Positions 45,163 through 53,335 of a DNA stretch of 64,000 bases are shown here, piece after piece; the stretch's first letter is position 1; every line of letters begins with the position of its first letter. Below the pieces are notes generated by a model, which searched no databases, had not been told where the DNA came from, and saw nothing but the letters and a program-made list of their open reading frames with translations. The position numbers were made by a program, and so were the translations under genes. Origin of the DNA: MKSF01 sp037190225 (lineage in GTDB: Bacteria; Bacteroidota; Bacteroidia; Chitinophagales; Chitinophagaceae); assembly GCA_037190225.1 (NCBI GenBank), contig JBBCJL010000019.1:32245-96244 (forward strand). Direction: 5' to 3'.

Positions 45163-45417
45163 CAGCCTGAAATTTTAGCCAATCGTATAAGTTTTTATAT
45201 GGTCGGCTTTTTTGTTTTAAGCCGAAAGAGAAAGACCCAACCCACACTTGGCGAAGTTTTGCAGTTTAAGATTACAGGTTACATTAACGTTTAAAGCACT
45301 GGCGGTATTATGCGCTCCGTCTATCCGGTGCCGCTGTAAGCGCGTAGCGGATTATAAAGTTGGGCATTTATGGGTCTCACCATTATATAATTTGAGTAAT
45401 TGCCTTTATTTTGCATT
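45163..45417. other. Gene-free spacer after tRNA-Ser
   Basis: No convincing ORF. An inverted repeat TCGGCTT / AAGCCGA near 45201-45226 with T-rich loop may end the tRNA transcript. The rest is featureless to me. Confidence 0.4.
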
Positions 45418-45963
45418 ATGAATATGCCAGGGAAATCAACAACAGCACTGCCGTTATCTATGCAATCCTATATAATTGCGCAAAGCCACAACCAGGTGTA
45501 TCGTTTCAGCACCAGGCAAAAATGGGGTATTGCCCTGCTGTTTTTTATGATTCCGGCTTATTGTCTTTATATCTACCTGGTGTCAAAGGAAATATCCGTA
45601 TTCATCGTATTGATCTTATTTGTGATACTGATTGCCGCAGCTTTCAGAAAGATACTGAAAAGTAAACCCTACTTTCTCGCTGTTGTTGATAAGGGTGTTC
45701 TTATCATAGATTTTGATCTGGATGGGAAGAATGATAAACCGGAAAGACACAGGATTATGGTCCCGGCCCAAAATATAACAGGATACGATACCCAATCCTT
45801 TTTAAAAGGTAATATTTCTCATGTCAGTATCCGGTTTAAAGAAAATAATCAGACGATAACTACCCGCCCTGTTCTCGTTGAAGCGTTGACCAAAGAAGAG
45901 CTGAACAAGCTGCTTTCCTATCTTGATGCACAGGTAAGTCACGTCAGAAGACTTACGGAATAA
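45418..45963 (+). CDS. Hypothetical two-TM membrane protein
   Basis: 181 aa that I do not recognise. A 35-residue N-terminal stretch is followed by two closely spaced membrane helices (IALLFFMIPAYCLYIYLV and VFIVLILFVILIAAAF), then about 110 polar residues with a beta-rich pattern (YFLAVVDKGVLIIDFDLDG). This resembles a PH-like or DUF-type cytosolic domain, but I cannot name it. ATG 45418 is the likely start; ATG 45424 is an alternative. It lies alone in gene-poor DNA beside a tRNA, consistent with an accessory gene. Confidence 0.6.
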   Translation: MNMPGKSTTALPLSMQSYIIAQSHNQVYRFSTRQKWGIALLFFMIPAYCLYIYLVSKEISVFIVLILFVILIAAAFRKILKSKPYFLAVVDKGVLIIDFDLDGKNDKPERHRIMVPAQNITGYDTQSFLKGNISHVSIRFKENNQTITTRPVLVEALTKEELNKLLSYLDAQVSHVRRLTE

Positions 45964-46100
45964 GTATGAATACCTCCATGTAAAAAGGTTACTAAATTTC
46001 ATTTTTTGCAACAGATGGTATATCTGTTTACATGAGACAATCTCTTATTACGCTGAGCAGTGTCCTTGCTGCGGGGATGGCAGGCACTTTGCTATTAAGG

Positions 46101-46150
46101 TATTATGGCGTTCTGGTCATACCGAACGTATTTGGGGAATTTCTTTCTAT
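46101..46150. repeat. Decayed copy (R3) of the dispersed repeat
   Basis: GCGTTCTGGTCATACCGAACG, taken as two arms around TGGTCATACC, then TTTGGGGAAT aligns with the cores of R1 and R2 at about 70% over 48 nt. It lies in the 420-bp gene-free stretch 45964-46384. A 40-codon ORF (46032-46154, hydrophobic start) runs through it, but I do not call it a gene. Confidence 0.5.
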
Positions 46151-46344
46151 ATAAATCCGAAAAGTGATTTTAATTCTATATCCTGAAACTGCCGAAGATA
46201 AATATTAGAGCGGTTATGGGGATACGATCAGGGTAATGGCCCCAATATCCTAAAATCAGTTCCTGAAACTTACAGGAAAAGAATGGAACTGGTCAATGGG
46301 CTTTCAGGATGTGCCTGGAAATATTGTTAAGGGTGTTATATAAA

Positions 46345-46373
46345 TTAAAGGTGCCTTGTTCAGGGCACCTTTA
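46345..46373 (-). terminator. Terminator of the DUF2795 gene
   Basis: AAAGGTGCC (46347-46355) / GGCACCTTT (46364-46372) lies 12 nt past the stop on the minus strand. AT-rich sequence follows. Confidence 0.75.
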
Positions 46374-46384
46374 TCGCGTTTATC

Positions 46385-46606
46385 TTAATATTCATCTTCG
46401 TTAAAGAAAAAGTCTTCCTGGGTAGGATAATCCGGCCAGATATCTTCAACTCCTTCATACATTTCTCCTTCATCTTCCAGTTCTTGTAAATTTTCCACCA
46501 CTTCCAACGGAGCTCCTGAACGGATAGCATAATCTATCAGTTCGTCTTTTGTGGCAGGCCATGGTGCATCTTCTAAGTGAGAAGCTAATTCTAATGTCCA
46601 GAACAT
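46385..46606 (-). CDS. DUF2795 small acidic protein
   Basis: 73 aa and strongly acidic (ends PTQEDFFFNEDEY). The segment APWPATKDELIDYAIRSGAP is the DUF2795 core, and the whole protein resembles a highly conserved Bacteroidota cytosolic protein of unknown function. It has its own -7 promoter element (46639-46646) and a terminator, so it is monocistronic. Confidence 0.85.
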   Translation of the reverse strand: MFWTLELASHLEDAPWPATKDELIDYAIRSGAPLEVVENLQELEDEGEMYEGVEDIWPDYPTQEDFFFNEDEY

Positions 46607-46638
46607 ATTTTAATATTTTTAGCTTTTTACAATTTTTG

Positions 46639-46646
46639 CAAATGTA
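46639..46646 (-). promoter_or_regulatory. Bacteroidota -7 element for the DUF2795 gene
   Basis: TACATTTG on the minus strand exactly matches TAnnTTTG. A TTTG sits 16 nt upstream (46666-46663), slightly closer than usual. Confidence 0.6.
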
Positions 46647-46777
46647 ATGATAAAATGTATATCAAAAATTAAATTTTTATGAAGTACAAACGGTACGATT
46701 GTATAGACAAATTCCAGCGCTCAGAGTTTAATTGCAGAAAATAAAATATTGTTACAAGCATTCGGGACGCTGTGTTT

Positions 46778-46814
46778 AAGGCTGGAGACAGGAGCATCTC
46801 CGGCCTTCTTTCTG
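46778..46814 (+). terminator. Orphan terminator hairpin
   Basis: AAGGCTGGAGA (46778-46788) / TCTCCGGCCTT (46797-46807) has one T-G pair, and CTTTCT follows. No plus-strand gene ends nearby, so it may close an unannotated short RNA or micro-ORF transcript. Confidence 0.6.
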
Positions 46815-47103
46815 AGAAATTTATAATGGGTCCTTTTTCTCCCGTTTTTTTAATGGCAGCAGGGCCGGGCTGTCATCTCCGGTACCTTTTGCGGATATGC
46901 TTAGACTTTGCGAGCCCATGGGGAAATCATTATCAGCGGCTCTTGCGGTAAAAGGGTATAAGGATAGAATGTAAGCTACCTGAAGGCTCGTACAATGATA
47001 AATAATACGTTTTCTGAAGTCGAAAGCTTTTTTCCTCATATTGAAACTGAAGAGCACCGGAATAGTTGGAATTTTGCACCCTGACACAAACAATAAAAAG
47101 CAA

Positions 47104-47958
47104 ATGAAAAAAATATTTTTAGCAGTAGCGGCCGGTGCCCTGATATTTGCTGCCTGCAACAATACGCCATCAGATCCTGCAGCTACGGAACCGGTTCCGG
47201 TAAAGATCGTATCCCTGAACGGTACCGTCTCTGAAGTGCTGGCCGGTTTGAACATGGAATCCAATATCGTAGGGGTGGATGTTACCAGTGTGTACCCTGA
47301 AAACCTGAAGACCAAAACACAGATGGGAAGTTCCCACAGCTACAATATCGAAGGTATCATTGCAACGGCTCCCGATTACGTGATCTGTACAAAAGAGAGA
47401 GGCCTGTCGCCGGAGCAGGCGACCCAGCTGCAGCAGGCCGGTGTAAAAGTTTGGATAATCAACCAGGAATACACCATTGACGGTACGAAAAAGCTGATCA
47501 ATGAGCTGGCGGACTCTTTCCAAAAGCAGGATGCGGCGCAGCAAATGATCTCGAAGATCGACAAGGACCTTGCTGCTGTTAAAGCTACGGATGCCAGGCC
47601 TAAGGTGGTATTTATCTATGCCCGTGGTGCCGGGACCCTGCAGGTAGCCGGTAATGGCACGCCTATGAATGAAATGATCAGGCTTGCGAACGGTGAGCCG
47701 GCAGCTACTGATTTTAACGGCTTTAAGCCACTGACCGCCGAGGCTATGGTGGCGGCAAATCCTGATTACATCCTGCTGTTTGATACCGGCCTTAAGAGCC
47801 TGGAAGGCGCGGAAGGCGTATTAAAGGTGCCGGGTGTGGCCAATACCAATGCCGGGAAAAACAAAGGCATTATTGAAATGGATGGCCTGAAGCTGTCCGG
47901 CTTCGGACCGAGGGTAGGAGAAGCGGTAAAAGAGCTTAGCGAGAAATTACATCCCTAA
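47104..47958 (+). CDS. hmuT: Heme ABC transporter substrate-binding lipoprotein (HmuT-like)
   Basis: 284 aa. It has a lipoprotein signal with Cys at about residue 18 (ALIFAACNNTP). The periplasmic binding protein fold (PF01497 type) is seen at IVSLNGTVSEVLAGLNMESNIVGVD in two lobes, with ATAPDYVICTKERGLSP and ADSFQKQDAAQQMI. It captures heme in the periplasm and hands it to the HmuU permease. The heme assignment rests on the downstream HemS-like gene. ATG 47104 is chosen for the signal peptide; the frame is open to TTG 47041. No TonB-dependent receptor is in the window. Confidence 0.85.
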   Translation: MKKIFLAVAAGALIFAACNNTPSDPAATEPVPVKIVSLNGTVSEVLAGLNMESNIVGVDVTSVYPENLKTKTQMGSSHSYNIEGIIATAPDYVICTKERGLSPEQATQLQQAGVKVWIINQEYTIDGTKKLINELADSFQKQDAAQQMISKIDKDLAAVKATDARPKVVFIYARGAGTLQVAGNGTPMNEMIRLANGEPAATDFNGFKPLTAEAMVAANPDYILLFDTGLKSLEGAEGVLKVPGVANTNAGKNKGIIEMDGLKLSGFGPRVGEAVKELSEKLHP

Positions 47959-47973
47959 CCGTTATTTCTTTCG

Positions 47974-47981
47974 TAAGTTTG
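47974..47981 (+). promoter_or_regulatory. Possible internal -7 element before hmuU
   Basis: TAAGTTTG matches TAnnTTTG, 25 nt before GTG 48007, in the 48-nt gap between hmuT and hmuU. No -33 element is seen. Confidence 0.35.
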
Positions 47982-48006
47982 ATACCTGTTTTATTGAAAA
48001 TCTGTA

Positions 48007-49047
48007 GTGATTAAATTAAAAAAGTATATCGTTGGAATATTGATCGCCGGGCTGATAATAAGTGTGTTATTGAGTTTGGGCTTGGGAGCATATGTTATTT
48101 ACCCGGAAACAATATTTAATAATATTGTCAGCGCGCTGGGAGGATCGGTAGCTGTGGACGATGTCGCTTACAAAGTATTCTGGTATATAAGAATGCCCAG
48201 GGTAGTGCTGGCCATACTGGTCGGTGCTACTCTTGCCGTTGCAGGGGTGGGGTTCCAGGGACTCTTCCGGAACCCGCTTGCTGATGCCAGCCTGATAGGG
48301 GTCGGCTCCGGCGCTACGCTGGCGGCTATTTTTGCTATTGTGCTGGGCGGCACGCTGCTGCTGAGCTTCCAGACCGTGCTGGGGCAGTACCTGCTGAATA
48401 TATCCGCATTCATCGGCGCTATCCTGAGCATCCTGGTAGTGTACAGGCTGAGCAGGTCGCAGGGCAAGACGCATGTGGCTATTATGCTGCTGGCGGGGAT
48501 CGCTATCAATGCCATTGTCGGTGCGGCATCGGGACTTATTACGCTTGCTGCCAAGGATGAGCAGCTGCGGACCATCACTTTCTGGAGCCTGGGCAGCCTG
48601 GGCGGTGCCAACTGGAAGAATATCCTGGCGCTGCTGCCTTTCGTGGTCGTGACCACGGTTGTTATGCCTTTTATGGGCAAGCCGCTGAACGCGCTGGCGC
48701 TGGGGGAGCAGGATGCCGTATCTATGGGCATACCTATCGAGCGGGTGAAGAATATCATTATGATCGTCTGTGCGATAGGCGTAGGGGCATGTGTGGCCAT
48801 GACCGGTATGATCGGTTTTGTAGGACTGGTGATCCCGCATATCTTCCGTCTGCTGCTGGGTCCGGAGCATAAAAAGCTGATCATCGTCAGTGCTTTGGGT
48901 GGCGCTATACTGCTGCTGCTTTCTGACCTTGTCAGCCGTACCATTATCGCCCCGGTTGAAATACCCATCGGTATCATTACCTCACTGATAGGCGGGCCGT
49001 TTTTCATATACCTGTTGCTAAAGGAAAAAAATAAAAATATCTTTTAA
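48007..49047 (+). CDS. hmuU: Heme/iron ABC transporter permease, FecCD family (HmuU-like)
   Basis: 346 aa with about ten membrane helices. FecCD signatures are YIRMPRVVLAILVGATLAVAG, FQGLFRNPLADASLIGVGSGA, and the ATPase-coupling region GMIGFVGLVIPHIFRLLLGPEHK. The start is GTG 48007, the only start near the conserved N-terminus. It forms the membrane channel with HmuV, whose gene begins 3 nt after its stop. Confidence 0.92.
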   Translation: MIKLKKYIVGILIAGLIISVLLSLGLGAYVIYPETIFNNIVSALGGSVAVDDVAYKVFWYIRMPRVVLAILVGATLAVAGVGFQGLFRNPLADASLIGVGSGATLAAIFAIVLGGTLLLSFQTVLGQYLLNISAFIGAILSILVVYRLSRSQGKTHVAIMLLAGIAINAIVGAASGLITLAAKDEQLRTITFWSLGSLGGANWKNILALLPFVVVTTVVMPFMGKPLNALALGEQDAVSMGIPIERVKNIIMIVCAIGVGACVAMTGMIGFVGLVIPHIFRLLLGPEHKKLIIVSALGGAILLLLSDLVSRTIIAPVEIPIGIITSLIGGPFFIYLLLKEKNKNIF

Positions 49048-49050
49048 AGT

Positions 49051-49857
49051 ATGATCCGGATAGAAGGGTTGACATACACGGGAAAAGGAGGCAGGGTGAT
49101 CCTGAAAGATATACACTGCGCTTTTGCAGCGGGAAAGCTTACAGCCGTGCTGGGTGCCAACGGTGCCGGTAAGTCCACCTTATTCAAGTGCATCAACGGT
49201 GAGGTCAGGTTTCGGCAGGGTATCATCAGTTGGGACGACCGGGATATGAAGACATTGCCAGTATCGGAGCTCAGTAAGAAAAAGGCGGTATTGCGGCAGC
49301 ACTACCAGGTATCACTGCCGTTCACCGCAAGGGAGATCGTGGAGATGGGGCGTTACGCATACTTCAGGACCTATCCTACGGAAAGATGTAAAGAGGTAAT
49401 TGCGCTTATTACGGAGCTTGTAGGGATTACCCATCTTATGGACAGGAGCTACCTGACCCTTTCAGGCGGAGAGCAGCAGCGGGTGCAGCTGGCGCGGGTC
49501 ATGGCCCAGGTGTGGGACAGTCCTACGGAAGAGCGGCTGCTACTGCTGGATGAGCCGGTAAGCGCCCTGGATATCCAGTACCAGCACCAGCTCATGCAGA
49601 TGATGCAGCAGCTTACAAGGGAGTACGGGTTTACCGTCATTGCTATCGTGCATGACCTCAATCTTACGCTGCAATATGCGGATGATATCCTGATGCTGGA
49701 TAAGGGCAGCGTGGTGGACCAGGGGCGGGCGGTTTCCGTGCTGACGGAGCAGAACATACAGCGGGTCTTCGGGATCTCTGTACTGATAGAGAAGAACTCC
49801 CTGGACCAGCTATATATACAGGTAACTCCCCTGAAATTAGAAACGATATCATTATAA
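49051..49857 (+). CDS. hmuV: Heme ABC transporter ATP-binding protein (HmuV-like)
   Basis: A 268-aa ABC ATPase. Walker A GANGAGKST (about 35-43), Q-loop region LRQHYQVS, signature LSGGEQQR (about 135-142), Walker B LLLLDEP and the switch His in VHDLNLT. The length and the LRQ..VSLPFT segment match the HmuV/hemin group. It powers heme transport with HmuT and HmuU; it lies 3 nt after hmuU and 25 nt before hmuS. Confidence 0.92.
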   Translation: MIRIEGLTYTGKGGRVILKDIHCAFAAGKLTAVLGANGAGKSTLFKCINGEVRFRQGIISWDDRDMKTLPVSELSKKKAVLRQHYQVSLPFTAREIVEMGRYAYFRTYPTERCKEVIALITELVGITHLMDRSYLTLSGGEQQRVQLARVMAQVWDSPTEERLLLLDEPVSALDIQYQHQLMQMMQQLTREYGFTVIAIVHDLNLTLQYADDILMLDKGSVVDQGRAVSVLTEQNIQRVFGISVLIEKNSLDQLYIQVTPLKLETISL

Positions 49858-49882
49858 AAGCCATTGCTAAAATTTAAATATT

Positions 49883-50911
49883 ATGACCACTAACATATTA
49901 AGCTTAAAGGAGCAGTATGCTCAGATGAAAAGTGAAAATCCCAAAATGCGCATCCGTGAGATCGCAAAGCAGCTGCAGTCCAGCGAGGCGCAGTTGCTGG
50001 CTACGGGTGTCGGTGAAAATGTCATCAGGCTGAAGGACGATCCTAAGGCTATTTTGGGTGATATCATCAGATTGGGAAAAGTAATGGCGCTGACCCGCAA
50101 TGACCATGCGGTACATGAAAGGAAAGGCGTCTATGATAACCTGACCTTCCAGGGACCTGTAGGCACTTTCGTGAATGAGGATATTGACCTCCGCCTGTTT
50201 ATGATGGCATGGGCATATGCCTTTGCCGTCAATGAGAACGACCGGCTGAGCATCCAGTTCTTTGATAAAAGCGGGGAAGCGGTCCATAAGATATACCTGA
50301 CAGAAGATTCCGATACGAAAGCCTACCATCAGCTGGTGGAGAAATTCAGGGCGGAAGACCAGTCTGCGGAGCTGGCTGTAACAGCTTATCCTGAACCGGC
50401 TGCTGAATTGAAGGATGAAGACATAGATGCGGCTGCCTTCCGTGAGCAATGGATGGCCTTGCAGGACACGCATGATTTCTACGGCCTGCTGCAGCAGCAC
50501 AAAGTGACCAGGACCCAGGCATTGAGGCTGGCCCCTGAAGGCATGGCGCGCCAGCTTGACAATGATGTCACACGCAAGGTGTTTAACCTGGCAGTGGAAA
50601 GGCAGGTGCCTATTATGGTATTTATCGGTAACAGGGGCTGTATCCAGATTCATACCGGTGAAGTCTATAAATTAATGGATGCGGGCCCGTGGTTCAACGT
50701 ATTGGATCCGGATTTCAATATGCACCTGAATGAAACGCGGATAGCTTCTTCCTGGCTGGTGGTTAAGCCCAGCAGGGACGGCCTGATCCATGCCATAGAG
50801 GTCTATGATGCGGCCGGGGAGCTGATCGTACAACTGTTCGGTAAACGCAAGCCGGGCATTCCGGAGCTGGAATCCTGGAGAGCTATTGTAAAAGAAGTGT
50901 CCGGGCAATAA
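49883..50911 (+). CDS. hmuS: Hemin-degrading/trafficking factor HemS/HmuS-like
   Basis: A 342-aa cytosolic heme-binding protein. It consists of two ChuS/HemS-type halves: the first from about residue 10 (LKEQYAQMKSENPKMRIREI, ALTRNDHAVHERKGVYDN), the second from about 180 (ALQDTHDFYGLLQQHKVTR, MVFIGNRGCIQIHTGEVYKL). It stores or breaks down imported heme to release iron. It is the last gene of the hmu operon and its presence fixes the transporter's likely substrate as heme. A strong terminator follows. Confidence 0.9.
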   Translation: MTTNILSLKEQYAQMKSENPKMRIREIAKQLQSSEAQLLATGVGENVIRLKDDPKAILGDIIRLGKVMALTRNDHAVHERKGVYDNLTFQGPVGTFVNEDIDLRLFMMAWAYAFAVNENDRLSIQFFDKSGEAVHKIYLTEDSDTKAYHQLVEKFRAEDQSAELAVTAYPEPAAELKDEDIDAAAFREQWMALQDTHDFYGLLQQHKVTRTQALRLAPEGMARQLDNDVTRKVFNLAVERQVPIMVFIGNRGCIQIHTGEVYKLMDAGPWFNVLDPDFNMHLNETRIASSWLVVKPSRDGLIHAIEVYDAAGELIVQLFGKRKPGIPELESWRAIVKEVSGQ

Positions 50912-50933
50912 CATCCGTACAAAGACCATTTAA

Positions 50934-50975
50934 TATAATAAGCGGCAACTTTCACTGGTTGCCGCTTATTATATA
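50934..50975 (+). terminator. Strong terminator of the hmu operon
   Basis: A 16-bp stem (50934-50949 / 50958-50973), with core AAGCGGCAAC / GTTGCCGCTT, has an 8-nt loop. The flanks are AT-rich. Confidence 0.85.
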
Positions 50976-51008
50976 TATGAGGATATCCGGAAATTCTGCG
51001 GATATATG

Positions 51009-52091
51009 CTAATGTGCTAACCATACGGCGCCGCCTATGCTGTCGTTTGTAGCTCCTGTAACGGAAGAAAGCGTATTGATCTCTTCTCTCCATCTAAGGA
51101 TGCCGCTCAGCGCCATACCCAGGCCTTCCTTAAAATTCACCAGCTTGTCATCGGGTTTGACCAGCGTTACCCCGAATTCCTCCAGGAGCTCCTGGATACA
51201 GGTCAGCAGGAAATTGTTATGGGCTCCTCCGCCTGTCACCAGCATACGTGCCGGCTCAGCATCAACAGGATATAACAGGACCGCCTGCTGTATCTCATAG
51301 GCTATATGCCTGCAGGCAGTGCTCAGCGCGTCTGACAGGCTTAAATGCTGTAATGCGGGTATGATGACGTTTTGGGAAAAGTCGTTGCCCAGTGATTTGG
51401 CGCCCTGCTCCTGGAAATACGGGTGGGCATGCAGGGAACGGATGACCTGCTCGTCCGCTATCCCTGTGGCAGCAGCCTGTCCGCCGTTATCATAGGGGAG
51501 TCCCTGCTGCTGCGCAAAATGGTTCAGCACCTGGTTGGCGGCACAAATGTCAAACGCTTGAAGCGTGCCGTCAGCGGATTTGACGGAAATATTGGCAATG
51601 CCGCCGAGGTTAAGGCAATACTTATAATCTTTGAACAATAATTTATCGGTAACAGGTATGATAGGGGCGCCCTGGCCGCCGTACGCTACATCCATATTCC
51701 TGAGATCGGAGATGGTGGTCAGCCCGGTAACCGCAGCAATGCTGGCACCGTCACCCAGCTGGAAAGTGGTTTGCCCGGCGGGGTTATGGTAAGCGGTATG
51801 ACCATGGCTGGCAATAAAATGCACCTTGTGATGCAGCTGGTGCCGGTCTATAAAAGCGTTCACCAGCGTACCGAGATACCGTCCGTAAGCGGTATGTAAT
51901 TCCAGGAAAGCGGGAATATCATTTTGCCGGATCGCTTTCAGCCTGCCGGTCCATTCCCCGGGATAAGGGATGGTTTCGGCACATTCGATCTCATATTCCC
52001 ATTGCTGGCCGGTGCTGGTAATAGTAGTATAGACAATATCCAGGCCGTCCAATGAGCTGCCGGACATCAGTCCTATTACTTTATATATCAT
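51009..52091 (-). CDS. anmK: Anhydro-N-acetylmuramic acid kinase
   Basis: 360 aa. It opens and phosphorylates 1,6-anhydro-MurNAc, released from peptidoglycan turnover, to MurNAc-6-phosphate. Visible motifs are the phosphate loop GLMSGSSLDGLDIV (residues 7-20), SHGHTAYH, the sugar-binding TTISDLRNMDVAYGGQGAPI and the ATP-binding LVTGGGAHNNFLL. It complements the MurU-like enzyme at 15272 in wall recycling, although MurU belongs to the alternative AmgK route. It has its own promoter. Confidence 0.93.
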   Translation of the reverse strand: MIYKVIGLMSGSSLDGLDIVYTTITSTGQQWEYEIECAETIPYPGEWTGRLKAIRQNDIPAFLELHTAYGRYLGTLVNAFIDRHQLHHKVHFIASHGHTAYHNPAGQTTFQLGDGASIAAVTGLTTISDLRNMDVAYGGQGAPIIPVTDKLLFKDYKYCLNLGGIANISVKSADGTLQAFDICAANQVLNHFAQQQGLPYDNGGQAAATGIADEQVIRSLHAHPYFQEQGAKSLGNDFSQNVIIPALQHLSLSDALSTACRHIAYEIQQAVLLYPVDAEPARMLVTGGGAHNNFLLTCIQELLEEFGVTLVKPDDKLVNFKEGLGMALSGILRWREEINTLSSVTGATNDSIGGAVWLAH

Positions 52092-52108
52092 CGCTTGAAA
52101 ATTTTATG

Positions 52109-52116
52109 CAAATGTA
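52109..52116 (-). promoter_or_regulatory. Bacteroidota -7 element for anmK
   Basis: TACATTTG on the minus strand exactly matches TAnnTTTG, 17 nt before the start codon. Confidence 0.6.
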
Positions 52117-52167
52117 AGTATAAAGCAGCACAGATGCCGGGTATTGTGGCGGGAAATGCGCAAGAGG

Positions 52168-52205
52168 AAAGAGGTTGTGCACGCTGATGTGCACAACCTC
52201 TTTTT
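52168..52205. terminator. Strong terminator after rpoD
   Basis: AGAGGTTGTGCAC (52170-52182) / GTGCACAACCTCT (52189-52201) is perfect, with a 6-nt loop and T/A runs on both sides. On the minus strand it ends the sigma factor gene. Confidence 0.9.
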
Positions 52206-52236
52206 ATAAGTACAGATTGCTTCAGATTACCGGAGT

Positions 52237-53103
52237 TTACCCTAAGAAATATTTTAATAAATGACACTTATTGGTGGTGCGGAGCTTGGTAATGGCCTTG
52301 TCCTTTATCTGGCGCACCCTTTCACGGGTCAGCCCGAACTTTTCGCCGATATCTTCCAGTGAAACGGGATGTTCCAGCCCGATACCGAAGTACAGCTTCA
52401 GGACCTCCCTTTGCTTTTCCGTCAGTGTGTTGAGGGAGCGGTGTATCTCTATCTGGAGCGATTCGTTGAAGTCCATATCGCTGTCCACCTTGGCGGAATT
52501 GTGGTTTTCGAGAATATCCAGGAGGGTGCTTTCGTCTCCTTCCGCGAAAGGGGCATCTACGCTGATATGGCGGGTAGCTATGCCTAGTGTGGATTCCACT
52601 TCGTCCAGCTCTATCTCCAGCAGGAGGGCCAGCTCTTCGCTGGAAGGTTCCCTTTCAAACTCCTGCTCCAGCTGTGTATAGGCTTTATTGATCTTATTGG
52701 TCAGTCCGACCTTATTAAGCGGCAGGCGTACGATCCGGCTTTGTTCTGCCAGCGCCTGGAGGATGGACTGCCGGATCCACCATACGGCATAGGAGATGAA
52801 TTTAAAGCCGCGGGTCTCATCAAAGCGCTGGGCTGCCTTGATCAGGCCCAGGTTACCTTCATTGATCAGATCGCTGAGTGACAAGCCCTGGTTCTGGTAT
52901 TGCTTGGCCACTGATACCACGAACCGGAGATTTGCCTTGGTCAGCCGCTCCAGTGCCCTGCCATCGCCTGCTTTTATCCTTTGGGCCAGTTCTACTTCTT
53001 CTTCCGGAGAGATCAGGTCTACCTTGCCTATTTCCTGCAGATACTTCTCCAACGATTGACTTTCTCTATTGGTAATAGATTTAGTAATCTTAAGTTGACG
53101 CAT
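52237..53103 (-). CDS. rpoD: Primary RNA polymerase sigma factor (RpoD/SigA, short Bacteroidota form)
   Basis: 288 aa. It lacks region 1.1 and begins MRQLKITKSITNRESQSLEK. Region 1.2 is SLEKYLQEIGKVDLISPEEE, region 2 is LRFVVSVAKQYQNQGLSLSD through FISYAVWWIRQSILQAL (-7 recognition), region 3 includes the finger, and region 4 is LTEKQREVLKLYFGIG plus the helix-turn-helix TRERVRQIKDKAI. This is the housekeeping sigma that reads TAnnTTTG promoters, of which there are many in this window. ATG 53103 is chosen over 53109 by family N-terminus. Confidence 0.95.
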   Translation of the reverse strand: MRQLKITKSITNRESQSLEKYLQEIGKVDLISPEEEVELAQRIKAGDGRALERLTKANLRFVVSVAKQYQNQGLSLSDLINEGNLGLIKAAQRFDETRGFKFISYAVWWIRQSILQALAEQSRIVRLPLNKVGLTNKINKAYTQLEQEFEREPSSEELALLLEIELDEVESTLGIATRHISVDAPFAEGDESTLLDILENHNSAKVDSDMDFNESLQIEIHRSLNTLTEKQREVLKLYFGIGLEHPVSLEDIGEKFGLTRERVRQIKDKAITKLRTTNKCHLLKYFLG

Positions 53104-53335
53104 AGACATAATTACATAGAGTTTGAGTTGTTAAGGTTATTGTTAATGTTAATGAGTTGTAAACTTTAGACGAATTTAGGGGTAACCTTATAGATTTCCA
53201 AAAATATTTTTTTTGATAAAGTAAAAGGGCATAAAAAAATATTGAAAATAATTTTGAAAAGTTAAAAAAAAATCTATTATTGCAATAGCTTTATAAAAAA
53301 GCAGGCATTATTACTATACTAACTAAACAATTACG

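Larger units (their letters stand above)
46607..47103 (+). other. 497-bp spacer with a terminator but no clear gene
   Basis: It holds the DUF2795 promoter, a 21-codon ORF (46679-46744) that may be chance, and a plus-strand terminator hairpin (46778-46807). The leader of the heme operon follows. The minus-strand frame at 46821-47315 overlaps the heme-binding protein gene and is not coding-like. Confidence 0.5.

Noticed and set aside
45062..45247. Minus-strand ORF across tRNA-Ser
   Set aside because: It is antisense to a well-formed tRNA; chance frame.
45155..45380. Integrative-element attachment site at tRNA-Ser
   Set aside because: Only a 7-nt match to the tRNA 3' end (TCTCACC near 45374) is found downstream, and no integrase is present.
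46032..46154. 40-codon ORF with hydrophobic start
   Set aside because: Half of it lies in the decayed dispersed repeat and there is no promoter or terminator; noted only.
46155..46344. Structured RNA in the spacer (inverted TGATTTTA / TAAAATCA)
   Set aside because: An 8-bp AT-rich match at ~75 nt separation is within chance.
46607..47103. Cobalamin riboswitch or Fur box before the hmu operon
   Set aside because: No cobalamin-box sequence is seen, and the AT-rich Fur-like stretch is too weak to call.
46821..47315. Minus-strand ORF of 164 codons
   Set aside because: It overlaps hmuT on the opposite strand and has low-complexity, shadow-like composition.
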